Positions 19,392-28,300 of a stretch of 64,000 nucleotides of DNA are shown here, piece after piece. The notes under the pieces are model-generated. The model was not told where the DNA came from, did no database searches, and saw only the letters and a program-made list of their open reading frames with translations. The translations under genes were made by a program, and so were the position numbers. This DNA comes from Burkholderiales bacterium. GTDB lineage: Bacteria > Pseudomonadota > Gammaproteobacteria > Burkholderiales > Usitatibacteraceae. Positions within the stretch are counted from its first letter, which is position 1. Every line of letters starts with the position of its first letter. The stretch lies in NCBI GenBank assembly GCA_025359985.1, contig JANYDB010000038.1, positions 1 to 64,000 of the forward strand, given 5' to 3'.

Positions 19392-20830
19392 CTAAGCCAG
19401 CATATCCGGCCATACCGCTGCATGACTCCCAGGCGGCATTGAGGGCCGCGTCCAAACGGCGGGCGTAAGCGCAAGCTGTGCACTGTGGCGAATAGCGGTG
19501 AGCTTGCCAAATCCTGATGGAGATGTTTCAAGAAACGGCTCGGCATCAGGTGCGACAACATTAAATCCGTTTTGAATACGCCCCAGGCTTCGCAGCCAAT
19601 GAGCGGTTTGCGCGAGCGACACTTTTACATGCCAGCTTCCGCCTTCTTGCTGTTGCCTCACCAATGCGGCCGATATACCGCATGCAAGCAAATACCCCGT
19701 AGCGTGATCCAGGATTTGCATCGGTAGCGGTTTGGGTTTACTGCCTGCGTCTTCATCGCCACACTCGCCACACTCGCCACACTCGTCACGATACGCCTTG
19801 CCTTCAGCATCGTTAAAGCCCATAGCTGTTTGAACGAGGGAATCAAAACCACGTCGTGTGGCCCACGGGCCAGACGCGCCATACGCAGACAATGATGCAT
19901 ACACAATACCCGGGCGACACGCGGCCACTTCACGCGGGCCAAATCCCAATACCGCCAATCCTTGAGGCCGGTAACCCTGGATAAAAACATTCGCCCCAGC
20001 CAACAACTGGTTCAGCGTTTCACGGCCGGTTGCGATACGCAAATCAGCATGTACTGATAATTTGCCGCGACTAGTCTCGGCAATAGAACCAATATTGGGC
20101 AGATGCGGCGAATTAATCAGCATCACATCCGCACCGTAAGCCGCCAAGGTTCGACCTGCAACAGGCCCGGCCAAAATGCGCGTGAGATCCAACACACGAA
20201 CGCCATGCAAAGGACGCTGACCTTTACAGGATGTCAAGCTCTGTGGAGGCACATCGCGGGCGCTGCCTATCGGCTTGATCGTGAACAGCGGTTGAGCTGC
20301 AATCGCCATGCCCTGCAGGGTTGCGTCCCATTCATCAAAAGATCGCAGCGCGGTCGCCACCAGACCCGCTTCAGCCGCTGCGGTCTCAAACTCAAACGCT
20401 GATCGCATACGCATTTCACGCTCCACATCGCCACGTTCGGCGGTTGCCGGATCAAGCCCCGCAAGCGCAACGCTCCATTGCGATGATGCTCAAAATTCGC
20501 ATGAATGCGCGCCCAACCATCGCGGCAGCGATACAGGCCTGATAATTTATCCCAGAGCTCGGGCACTTCTTCGTTCAGACTAAACCAGCCGACACATTGC
20601 AATGCCGCATGCTGCATATTGACGCACACTTTTTGTCTCGGCAAACCGCGCAAGTAGCCCAATTCACAAGCGGCTAAAGCGGCAGCCGCAATCGTTGTTT
20701 GTGCCGCGGCACCCACTGCAAAAGAGGACGGTAATACGGGATCAGCGCCCGTCAATAGGGCGTATTGAAGCGCCTCTGGCGGCAAGCCTAATAATTGCCA
20801 CAGACGCTGCAGAATGTTTTTCGAATCCAT
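19392..20830 (-). pseudogene. family III CoA transferase (CaiB/BaiF), frameshifted
   Basis: Two overlapping frames together make one protein of about 479 residues. The N-terminal part (20830 to about 20461) begins MDSKNILQRLWQLLGLPPEA and runs to HANFEHHRNGALRL. The C-terminal frame picks up AGLDPATAERGDVERE and continues to the stop, including the CoA-transferase core VRVLDLTRILAGPVAGRTLA and GYRPQGLAVLGFGP. Restoring one base in the four-G run (plus-strand C run at 20457-20460) joins TTGGCG into L-A and repairs the gene. A tandem-repeat insert CGECGECGDED lies in the C-terminal half (about 19760-19800). It is either a real pseudogene or a one-base sequencing error. The substrate is unknown. 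Confidence 0.85.
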
Positions 20831-21212
20831 TCATAAATTGTAGCGCTATCCCTGATGGGATAAAAAACGCACCGATATTTTCGCGCGATGGGAAAACAAT
20901 ATCCACTTTGCGCACCCACTTCATTAAGGCGCGCATATCGTCTATAAAAAAATTTAAACCCTAGAACTGAAGCGGCTTTTCGGTCATTTTTGGCTCAAAA
21001 CGCCCGTCTGCTGGACACTTTATCTGCGCCGCACATGTTGGATGGTTAAGAAAATTTGTTGGCGCGTTTAAGTTCAGGCACAATTTGGTGTCTCAAATCG
21101 GCCTTGATAATTTGATCAACCACACCTCTCATTTTGGTTAACCACTAACATTAGTGGTTGATAAATGCGGGCTTTTGAGCGATGCCGACTAGATTTAATA
21201 GGGGTTCAAAAA
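20831..21212. other. intergenic region with inverted repeats
   Basis: About 382 bases between the CoA transferase pseudogene and the first lipoprotein gene. I see no gene. It contains a copy of a hairpin-like sequence shared with 32785-32820 (at about 20975-21009) and the nested inverted repeats at 21114-21162, both described separately. The base composition is more AT-rich than in the flanks. Confidence 0.6.
21140..21159. repeat. perfect inverted repeat, possible operator
   Basis: AACCACTAA and TTAGTGGTT are separated by two bases: a perfect nine-base dyad, 54 bases before the lipoprotein start. A second pairing is possible between ATCAACCAC (from 21115) and GTGGTTGAT (ending 21162), which uses the same right arm, so two structures compete. 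It could be a repressor site or a leader hairpin. Confidence 0.55.
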
Positions 21213-21923
21213 ATGCGAAAAAAATTTAGCCCACGATTACTTTGTATATTCATGCTTGCAATATTGGTTCTTTCTGCCTGCGCAAGTGTGCCGACTGGGC
21301 AGCGAATTGACAGTATTCCCATGTATGGCCAGCCCGAAATAGCTCGTCCAGATTTTCTTTTAAAGCTGGATCAACAGTTCATTCGCGAGGTAGTTGCTGG
21401 CGTAGGAACAAGAGAAAATGGCAGCGAAATGTGGTGGGCTCAAGCTGAAAAATTTATGGCGCAACAAAATCTTGATTTGGCAATGCGCCGGTATAACCAA
21501 TCGTGGTTACTTAATCCAAACAACTTTAAGGCATATTGGGGTTTTGGCCGCGTACTGTTGGAAAGGGGTGAAACTGACCTTGCGATTGTTCAACTCGAAA
21601 AAGCAATAGCTCTTTGTACCGATGATTTCCAACGGCCCGCACTGCTTACAGATACTGGCAGCGCATATTTAGCCAAGGCGAATAACTTTGTTGGCGAAGA
21701 AAAACGAGAGTTTTTTCGAAAGGCGGACAGCCTGTTTGAACAAGCCCTCAAAATTGATCCCGGCTATGGCAACGCTTATAAACGATGGGCCATTTCTCTG
21801 CATCGCCAAGAAAAATATAGTGAGGCATGGATAAAGGTGGCGGAAGCGAGAAAACAACCAAACCTTACGATTTCGCCAAAGTTTTTGAAAGCCCTTGAAA
21901 GCATCATGCCCGAACCAAAATGA
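21213..21923 (+). CDS. tetratricopeptide-repeat lipoprotein
   Basis: 236 residues. The signal peptide ends in a lipobox, LVLSAC with the acylated Cys at residue 23, so it is an envelope lipoprotein. The mature part has TPR-like helical pairs: AEKFMAQQNLDLAMRRYNQS, YWGFGRVLLERGETDLAIVQ and QALKIDPGYGNAYKRWAISL. The start is fixed by AGGGG ten bases before the ATG at 21213. It overlaps the next lipoprotein gene by four bases (ATGA), so the two are translationally coupled. TPR lipoproteins usually act as assembly scaffolds, but the partner is not known. Confidence 0.82.
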   Translation: MRKKFSPRLLCIFMLAILVLSACASVPTGQRIDSIPMYGQPEIARPDFLLKLDQQFIREVVAGVGTRENGSEMWWAQAEKFMAQQNLDLAMRRYNQSWLLNPNNFKAYWGFGRVLLERGETDLAIVQLEKAIALCTDDFQRPALLTDTGSAYLAKANNFVGEEKREFFRKADSLFEQALKIDPGYGNAYKRWAISLHRQEKYSEAWIKVAEARKQPNLTISPKFLKALESIMPEPK

Positions 21924-22417
21924 TCCGGCTCTTCATTCAAACGACCATTTCAATATTAGAAAGAGAAAGAAAATTGCGATTGGGAATAAAATTAATAATT
22001 ATTTGGTGTGCCTTGACGCTATTATTTTCTGGCTGTGCTTCCATACAAATCCCATCAGTTTACAAGGGCGTTAAAAGTGGTGCCCCGATTGCGATGATCG
22101 TGAACTATGGTGTAGGCAACCTTACAGCCACTACTTGTCGGCTTCCTGGATTAACCTCGGTTTGCAGTGCATCTCTCTTACTCGTTGATGGAAAACGATT
22201 TCTAGTCAGCTCGGCAACACAAGCAGTCGAACCTGGCTTTCACCGCCTTAGGCTCATGTGTTTATTTAGGAAAAATACCTTTCCGTTTTTTGACACAACG
22301 GAAACAACCATACTCGACATTGAGATCACTCTCGCCAGCAACACGACGTATTACGTTCGCGGTGATATGGCATATGGAAAGTGCTGGGCAAGACTTGCCG
22401 AAAACCAGGATGATTAG
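21920..22417 (+). CDS. small predicted lipoprotein of unknown function
   Basis: Up to 165 residues. A lipobox, LLFSGC, follows the hydrophobic stretch GIKLIIIWCALT. From the ATG at 21920 (ATGA overlap with the previous gene) the signal helix would begin only at residue 22. A TTG at 21974, preceded by an A/G-rich AGAAAGAGAAAG, would give a classic lipoprotein signal (MRLGIKL) and may be the true start. The mature part looks beta-rich and ends with NTTYYVRGDMAYGKCW, resembling DUF2846-like lipoproteins, but I cannot assign a family. Four Cys are present in the mature part besides the lipidated one. Confidence 0.65.
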   Translation: MIRLFIQTTISILERERKLRLGIKLIIIWCALTLLFSGCASIQIPSVYKGVKSGAPIAMIVNYGVGNLTATTCRLPGLTSVCSASLLLVDGKRFLVSSATQAVEPGFHRLRLMCLFRKNTFPFFDTTETTILDIEITLASNTTYYVRGDMAYGKCWARLAENQDD

Positions 22418-22439
22418 CCAATACCCACTAAAGAGCAAG

Positions 22440-22532
22440 CGCAGTTGTCGCCATAACGCGTTGGTCATCGTGCTTACAAGCGGCGATAAATCAGCACAGA
22501 TTCACGATATAACCGCGTCAAACGTATCTTGA
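22440..22532 (+). pseudogene. 3' remnant of a RelE/HigB-like toxin gene
   Basis: The last ~27 codons of an open frame read NALVIVLTSGDKSAQIHDI, matching the C-terminal strand and GGDKSxQxxDI motif of the short toxins (COG3657 type) that pair with HigA-like antidotes. The residues upstream in the frame (from the lipoprotein overlap) do not resemble the toxin N-terminus, so only a 3' fragment is left. It ends four bases before the antitoxin-like frame, the normal spacing of an intact pair. Confidence 0.55.
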
Positions 22533-22536
22533 AATA

Positions 22537-22764
22537 ATGGAAGCTAAAGCTATAATCAAAGCTAAATCAGCCATAAAGCTTGTGCCATTCGACGCTGCGC
22601 GCTATTTGACCGATGACGCGGCGGTCGCAGAGTATATGACTGCAATCCTAAAAGCAGATGATGCACATCTTCTACTGCTGACGCTGAGAGATGTCGCTCG
22701 CGCACAGGTGTCCGTCTTTCAGCTCACCCGGTATAGCGCTTTAGTAAACAGTCTCACCGGCTGA
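22537..22764 (+). pseudogene. truncated HigA-like addiction-module antidote
   Basis: 75 codons. PFDAARYLTDDAAVAEYMTA and LLLTLRDVARAQ match the N-terminal half of the COG3636-type antidote proteins. After it, FQLTRYSALVNSL aligns weakly with the start of the helix-turn-helix (usually QLARETGLSRESLY), and the frame stops where YKAL would follow. The DNA-binding end is therefore missing, and the antidote is probably inactive. It follows the toxin remnant directly and is convergent with pbpC. Confidence 0.6.
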
Positions 22765-22787
22765 AAGCAATTATGCATAGACCATCC

Positions 22788-25253
22788 TCAAACTTTACCC
22801 CCAAACCCCTTCGCCACAAATGCGGTTCTTGCGTATCGTCCTTGATCGTCTACTGCCGTCAAGGTGTAAGGCCCATCGCGTTCCACGATTAAGGCAAAGG
22901 CTTGCTGCGCGGATTGGGTGCCGACAATGGCGCCATTGAGCAGCCAGTACACGCGTGCATCGCTGTTGGCGCCGATTGCGGTGACGTTGATGATTGTTTT
23001 GCGTGCCGACGATGCGGCGCCGGCGGCACGACGGACGATGCTGCCGTTTTCTACGCCGCGAATCGCCAGCATCCCGCCCGCACCGCGGCGCTTGGCAATA
23101 CGCCCACAACCCTGTTGCCACGCCGGGCCGCGCGATTTGGCCGCGAAATCAGCGGGCAGCCAAGGCTCCAGATGCGCGGGCCAATGCGCGATCTCAATAG
23201 TTTGAATTTGCGCGGCCTTCGTCGCACAGGGCTCGCTGGCATTGGTTTCCAGGCCAACCCGCTCACCACTTTTTGTATCGATTGAAATCATCTCGCGCAA
23301 GCTGCCGATGCGAACGCGGTCGGCAAGTGTGGGTGGCGCGGATTGATTCAGCACCCACGCCTGACGTGCGATGTGGCACAGCGATGGCGGGGTGGCATCA
23401 CGCGCCAGGCCCAGTGGCCAGCAAATGGTCTGCGCTTCAATATTGGCGGGGCGCGGCGCGCGTGGGGTGTTGCCCAGCGGCAAAATAGCGGCTATGTCTT
23501 TGGCCAATGGAGCAGCGCTATTGGCCCCAAAAAAACCGGGGTTTGGTGTGCCATCCGGACGACCAATCCACACGCCCAGCGTGTATTGGTCCGTCACGCC
23601 CAGCGCCCACGCATCGCGAAAACCAAAACTAGTGCCCGTCTTCCAGGCCAGCTTGACGCGTGAGCCGCCTTCATCAAAAGGCCGGTCGGGGCGACCTCCG
23701 GCCTCTAAAATATCGCGTATCACCCAGGCCGCACTTTCACTCATCAGACGAGCTTCTATTTTGGGTGCGGTCGGTGTGATGCGTGGCTTGCCGGCCACAC
23801 CACCGACTGCAAATGCGCGATACGCGCCGACCAATTCTTCGAGCGTGGTGCCGCCACCGCCGAGAATCAAACTCAGATTGGGTTCAGCTCCTTGTTCCAT
23901 GCGCAGCTTCACGCCGCCTGCACGCAGGGTACTGGCAAAGCGGGTGGCACCATAGCGATCTAGCAAATCGACAGCCGGAATATTTAGCGAGCGCTGCAAC
24001 GCCTCAGACACACTCACCGCACCCGAAAAACCTGCCTGAAAATTGCCCGGCGCATAGCCACCGAAGGATTGGGGCGCATCCACCATCAGCGACTCGGAAT
24101 GAATCAGGCCTTCATCGAGCGCCATGGCGTATAAAAATGGCTTGAGTGCGGAGCCGGGGGAACGTACCCCGCGCGTCATATCTACATGTGCGGCACGTTC
24201 ACTATCGGAAAAATCAGCCGAGCCCGCGTAGGCGCGCACGGCCAATGAATCATTTTCCATCACCAATACCGCGATGGAAATTTTTGAAGGCATGTTGCGC
24301 ACCCGATCCTGCAGCATCGCTTCAATGCGGGATTGTAGTTCGGCGTCAATAGTGGACCTCACCACCTCCACCACCCCCACCCCCACAACTTGATCACGCT
24401 TGCTAATGTCACGACGACCCGCTTCCCGCTTGAGCCGCTCAGCGGCCAGCGGTGCCAACCAAGAGGCGCGAATAGGTTGGGCGATGACGTTTTCGATTTT
24501 GGCATCTGCCACCATTTCTGGCGTCCAATAGCCCAGGTCGGCCATGCGGCCTAAAACCTTATCCCGTGCAGACTTTGCGCGTCCTGCGTTCAGATCGGGA
24601 CGGCGCTTGGTGGGTGACTGTGGCAGCGCCGCCAGCATCGCAGCTTCGGCGCGCGTGAGTGATTTGGCGGGCTTGCCTAAATAGGTTCGGCTGGCCATTT
24701 CAACGCCTTCGATAATGCCGCCCATCGGCGCGTAATTTAAATACATCATCAAAATTTCGCGTTTTGATAAATGCGCTTCGAGCTGCAGTGCGCGCAGCAT
24801 CTGCAAGCCCTTGCCGCCTAGTGTGCGCTCGGTGGAGCCATCGAGAATGCGCGCAACCTGCATGGTAAGTGTGGAACCTCCAGACACGATATGGCCACTG
24901 GTCATCCACTGCCAACCTGCGCGCACCAAGCCAAACGGGTTTACGCCAAGATGGTGATAAAAATGCTGATCTTCATAGGCGATAACGGCTTGTAAATAAT
25001 ACGGCGACACCTCTTCAGGAGTGATGTGATAACGCCACATGCCGTCCGGTGTGGGATACGCGCGCAACGGTGTGCCATCCTGTGCTACTACCATCACACC
25101 ATCGCCCACTTCTGGATAGGGAATAGGAAAAAACCGATCCAGAACAAAGATACCAATAAGGATACAAATAAAAATTAAGAGTGCGGGCACGAAGCGCGTT
25201 TTTAATGCGCTCCGTAAAAATTTCCGCGGCACAAATCGGGCGAACGACTCCAT
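22788..25253 (-). CDS. pbpC: penicillin-binding protein 1C
   Basis: Bifunctional peptidoglycan synthase of about 821 residues in the inner membrane. A TM anchor (ALLIFICILIGIFVL) is followed by the glycosyltransferase domain (VIAYEDQHFYHHLGVNP, GGSTLTMQVARIL). The transpeptidase domain holds the SxxK motif in RSPGSALKPF and the KTGT motif in LAWKTGTSFGFRDAW. The C-terminal BiPBP_C domain follows. I chose the ATG at 25253; a TTG at 25277 is possible. It lies downstream of the alpha-2-macroglobulin gene on the same strand (68 bases apart), the well-known PBP1C-A2M pairing. A run of simple repeats encodes VGVGVVEVV near residue 300. Confidence 0.95.
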   Translation of the reverse strand: MESFARFVPRKFLRSALKTRFVPALLIFICILIGIFVLDRFFPIPYPEVGDGVMVVAQDGTPLRAYPTPDGMWRYHITPEEVSPYYLQAVIAYEDQHFYHHLGVNPFGLVRAGWQWMTSGHIVSGGSTLTMQVARILDGSTERTLGGKGLQMLRALQLEAHLSKREILMMYLNYAPMGGIIEGVEMASRTYLGKPAKSLTRAEAAMLAALPQSPTKRRPDLNAGRAKSARDKVLGRMADLGYWTPEMVADAKIENVIAQPIRASWLAPLAAERLKREAGRRDISKRDQVVGVGVVEVVRSTIDAELQSRIEAMLQDRVRNMPSKISIAVLVMENDSLAVRAYAGSADFSDSERAAHVDMTRGVRSPGSALKPFLYAMALDEGLIHSESLMVDAPQSFGGYAPGNFQAGFSGAVSVSEALQRSLNIPAVDLLDRYGATRFASTLRAGGVKLRMEQGAEPNLSLILGGGGTTLEELVGAYRAFAVGGVAGKPRITPTAPKIEARLMSESAAWVIRDILEAGGRPDRPFDEGGSRVKLAWKTGTSFGFRDAWALGVTDQYTLGVWIGRPDGTPNPGFFGANSAAPLAKDIAAILPLGNTPRAPRPANIEAQTICWPLGLARDATPPSLCHIARQAWVLNQSAPPTLADRVRIGSLREMISIDTKSGERVGLETNASEPCATKAAQIQTIEIAHWPAHLEPWLPADFAAKSRGPAWQQGCGRIAKRRGAGGMLAIRGVENGSIVRRAAGAASSARKTIINVTAIGANSDARVYWLLNGAIVGTQSAQQAFALIVERDGPYTLTAVDDQGRYARTAFVAKGFGGKV

Positions 25254-25321
25254 GGATTTATCGAATTCTGCTGGCAAATATCATTAGAATTAGCGGCTGT
25301 TAAAAATTCTGCCTGCCTGAC

Positions 25322-28300
25322 TTACCGCGCATCCTCGACTTTCAGCACGCCACCTACCGTGCCTTGCCCACGCACTTCAGGCCGGTACATATCTTCTGCA
25401 AATGCGGGTGGAATCACAAACTGCCCTGGCGTGACTACCCGCACCAGATAGTACAAATCAAGCGTGCCTTCCAATCGCGCCGCAACCACAAAACGATCAT
25501 CACGGAATTCACGATGTTTGATGCGCGCGTCCGCCATCGCCTCAGCAGGTCCTGGCACGGTGCGTTTACCGTAATAGCCATCAGTGCGTTGTGGCGGCTT
25601 GATGATGATGTCGCTCATGCGGCTGCCTTGCGAGAGATTCATGTTTTCAATTTCCAGCCCGGCCGGGATACGGTCAACCACTAAGCCATCTTCAATGCGC
25701 CGCTTGGTGGTTACTTCCAGATGCACCATCAATTGCTCGCCCACTTTAAGGGCACGATCCCCCACGGCGACACCAGCGGTGGTGTAAAGGGTGCGGCGCA
25801 TGGAGATTAGGTCATCCTTGGATTCGCGGGGCTTGAGCGTATGCCCCACCGTTTCAATCGCCAGATAAATCGCGTCCTTATTCGTGTTTGTTACCGCAAT
25901 GCCGCTCTTTAATTTTGCGACGTTAAATTCACGCATCTCGGTGGCTTTGCTGGTCAGCGTCTCGACCTTGCCGGCCACTGTCAAGCTGGCTTGCCATGGA
26001 TCTTTGCTGCTGATGCCAAATTGTTTAGCCGCAATCAGCAATGCAGTCTGCTCCTGCGTGGATAACCAGCGGGCACGCGGTACCATCTGCGCTAATTCGG
26101 AAATTAAACCATCCTTGCGCTTGTGCTGAATATTATTTTTTTCAAGTATCGCAAACATCATGGCGGTATCACGTAATGGCGTACCGTAGTCACCCAGCCA
26201 TTCCCACTCATAGCCGGTCATGCCGTAAGGCGTGGCAAAAGCCAGATCGAGTGCAGCGGTGGCGCGTTTTTGATCTCCCATACGTTTGAGCGCGATGGAA
26301 AGCTGCGTCAGCGGCAAGGGTGAAAGCGCACGATCTTTGTAGTCATCATAAAGCGTGCGCAACGCAGCCAGCGGTGCACGTTCATCCAAGGCAAGTAGAT
26401 AGCCCATATAGGCCAGCGCACCGAAGCGGCGATGCCCATTGCGATCAGCCTCACGCCATTGGTACTGCGACCACCAGGATGAATCACGCGTGATTGAATC
26501 ATCGGGCAATGCCTTGCCGTCTTTGTCGGTCCTGGTACTGGGAGGCCGCTGAGCTTTGGACGGAAAGCTGGTCGCGACCTGCTGCAATTGTTTCAGCATA
26601 TATTCATCAGCACGTTTGACCATGTCATCCGGTACCGCATAACCGGCGGCGCGGGCGGTCTTCAAAAATTCTGAAACATACGCAGTGAGCCACGGCTCAT
26701 CCAGGCCGCCACCCGTTTCATTACCCCATAAGGTGAACGCACCGCTACTGCGCTGCAAGCCTGAAATACGCGAGATGGCCTGCTCAATAGCCTTCTCACG
26801 TTCAGCCTGAGTAAATGGCTTTAGGCCAAACGAAATCGCCGTCGCATCATCGAGCAACACATGCGGAAACGCACGGCTGGTGGTCTGCTCAAGGCAGCCA
26901 TAAGGATACGCCAGCAGACCTTTCACCTGGTCGGCCACATTGATCGGCGGCGTAGTCGAGAGTGTGACCGAGACTAAGGCCGAGCCTGTAAACAAACCAT
27001 CTACCATCGCCGTATCAAGCTTGACCGTTTCATTCGGAGCGACGCGCTGGAAGCGGCGAGTGCGCTCGGCCGGTGCGAGCGGCGAAATAAATAATGCGGC
27101 TTCGCGTTTGATATTGATGAGCTCTTTTCCGCCCCCTTTTACGTTCACAACAATCTTGCTGACCCCCACCGCATCAGTGGCCTCAGCCGCGAAACGCAGG
27201 GTTTTCTTTTGCAGCGGTTTTAATTGCACATTGCTGGCGTCGCCGCTTATTTTTACCGGGCCTGTTGCGGTCACACCCACCTTGAGCGTTTGTGCCACTT
27301 CGGTCATGTTGGTGACATCGAGCGCAATGGTGGCTTTGTCTCCCGGCGACACAAAGCGCGGCATGGCAAGCTCAGCCACAATCGGTGCAGCGCTGATCAC
27401 TTCCTTGTCTGCTTTACCGAAATGGGTCGCCGAGATTGCGACGGCCATCAGCCGTAGCGTGCCGTTAAAGTCGGGCACGTTGAGCGCAATTTCAGCTTCG
27501 CCTTGTGCGTTCAGTGCTACCGGGCCTGAAAACAAATCGACCAGTAACACTTTTTTCGGGGTAGATTTAGTGTCACGCATTTTGGCATCGCCACCAAACT
27601 TGAGCTTGCCCTTGGTACCCTCCATCGTCTCGATGAACTTACCGTAAATATCGAGCACATCCGGTGCATAGCGATGCTTGCCCAGGAAAAAATCGAATGG
27701 ATCAGGCGACGCAAAATTGGTGATATTGAGGATACCGATATCAACAACTGACAAGGTAACGATAGCCACTTCATTTTTTAAACCATCCACTTTTACACGC
27801 ACTTTGAGCGGCATACTGGGCTGAATTTTATCGGGCGCGGTGAGCTTGACCTGAAGCTTGCGCTCCTCGCGATCAATCGGTAAGTACACCAACCCCAAGG
27901 CGCGCGCCGGGGTGATTTTTTCTCGGGTATTGCCGGCACGAAATACCACCGCAGAGATGTACATATCGTGACGATTCCAGTCTTTTGAAATCGGAATATT
28001 GATGGTTGTGCCTTTGGTGCTGACGCTGACACGCTCCTGATACAACACGCCCTCACCGCCTTCGACGAGCACCAACGCATCTCCATCATGCGGTGGCGCA
28101 ATAGTGAGCTTGGCTTTATCACCGACAGCATAGCCTGACTTATCGAGCTTTAACTGCACCCGATCCGGGCGATTACCGACCAACTCGGCGTCTTGCGCGC
28201 CCCATCCCGCGTACAGGCGATAACGTGCGGCCAAGCCGGTTTCACGATCCAGCACTTCGACACGATAGCGGCCATATTTCACCGGGAAATTTATTTTGGT

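Noticed and set aside
26940-27647. Open frame of 235 codons opposite the alpha-2-macroglobulin gene
   Set aside because: Composition is Ser/Ala/Thr-rich as expected from antisense of the conserved gene, with no ribosome site.
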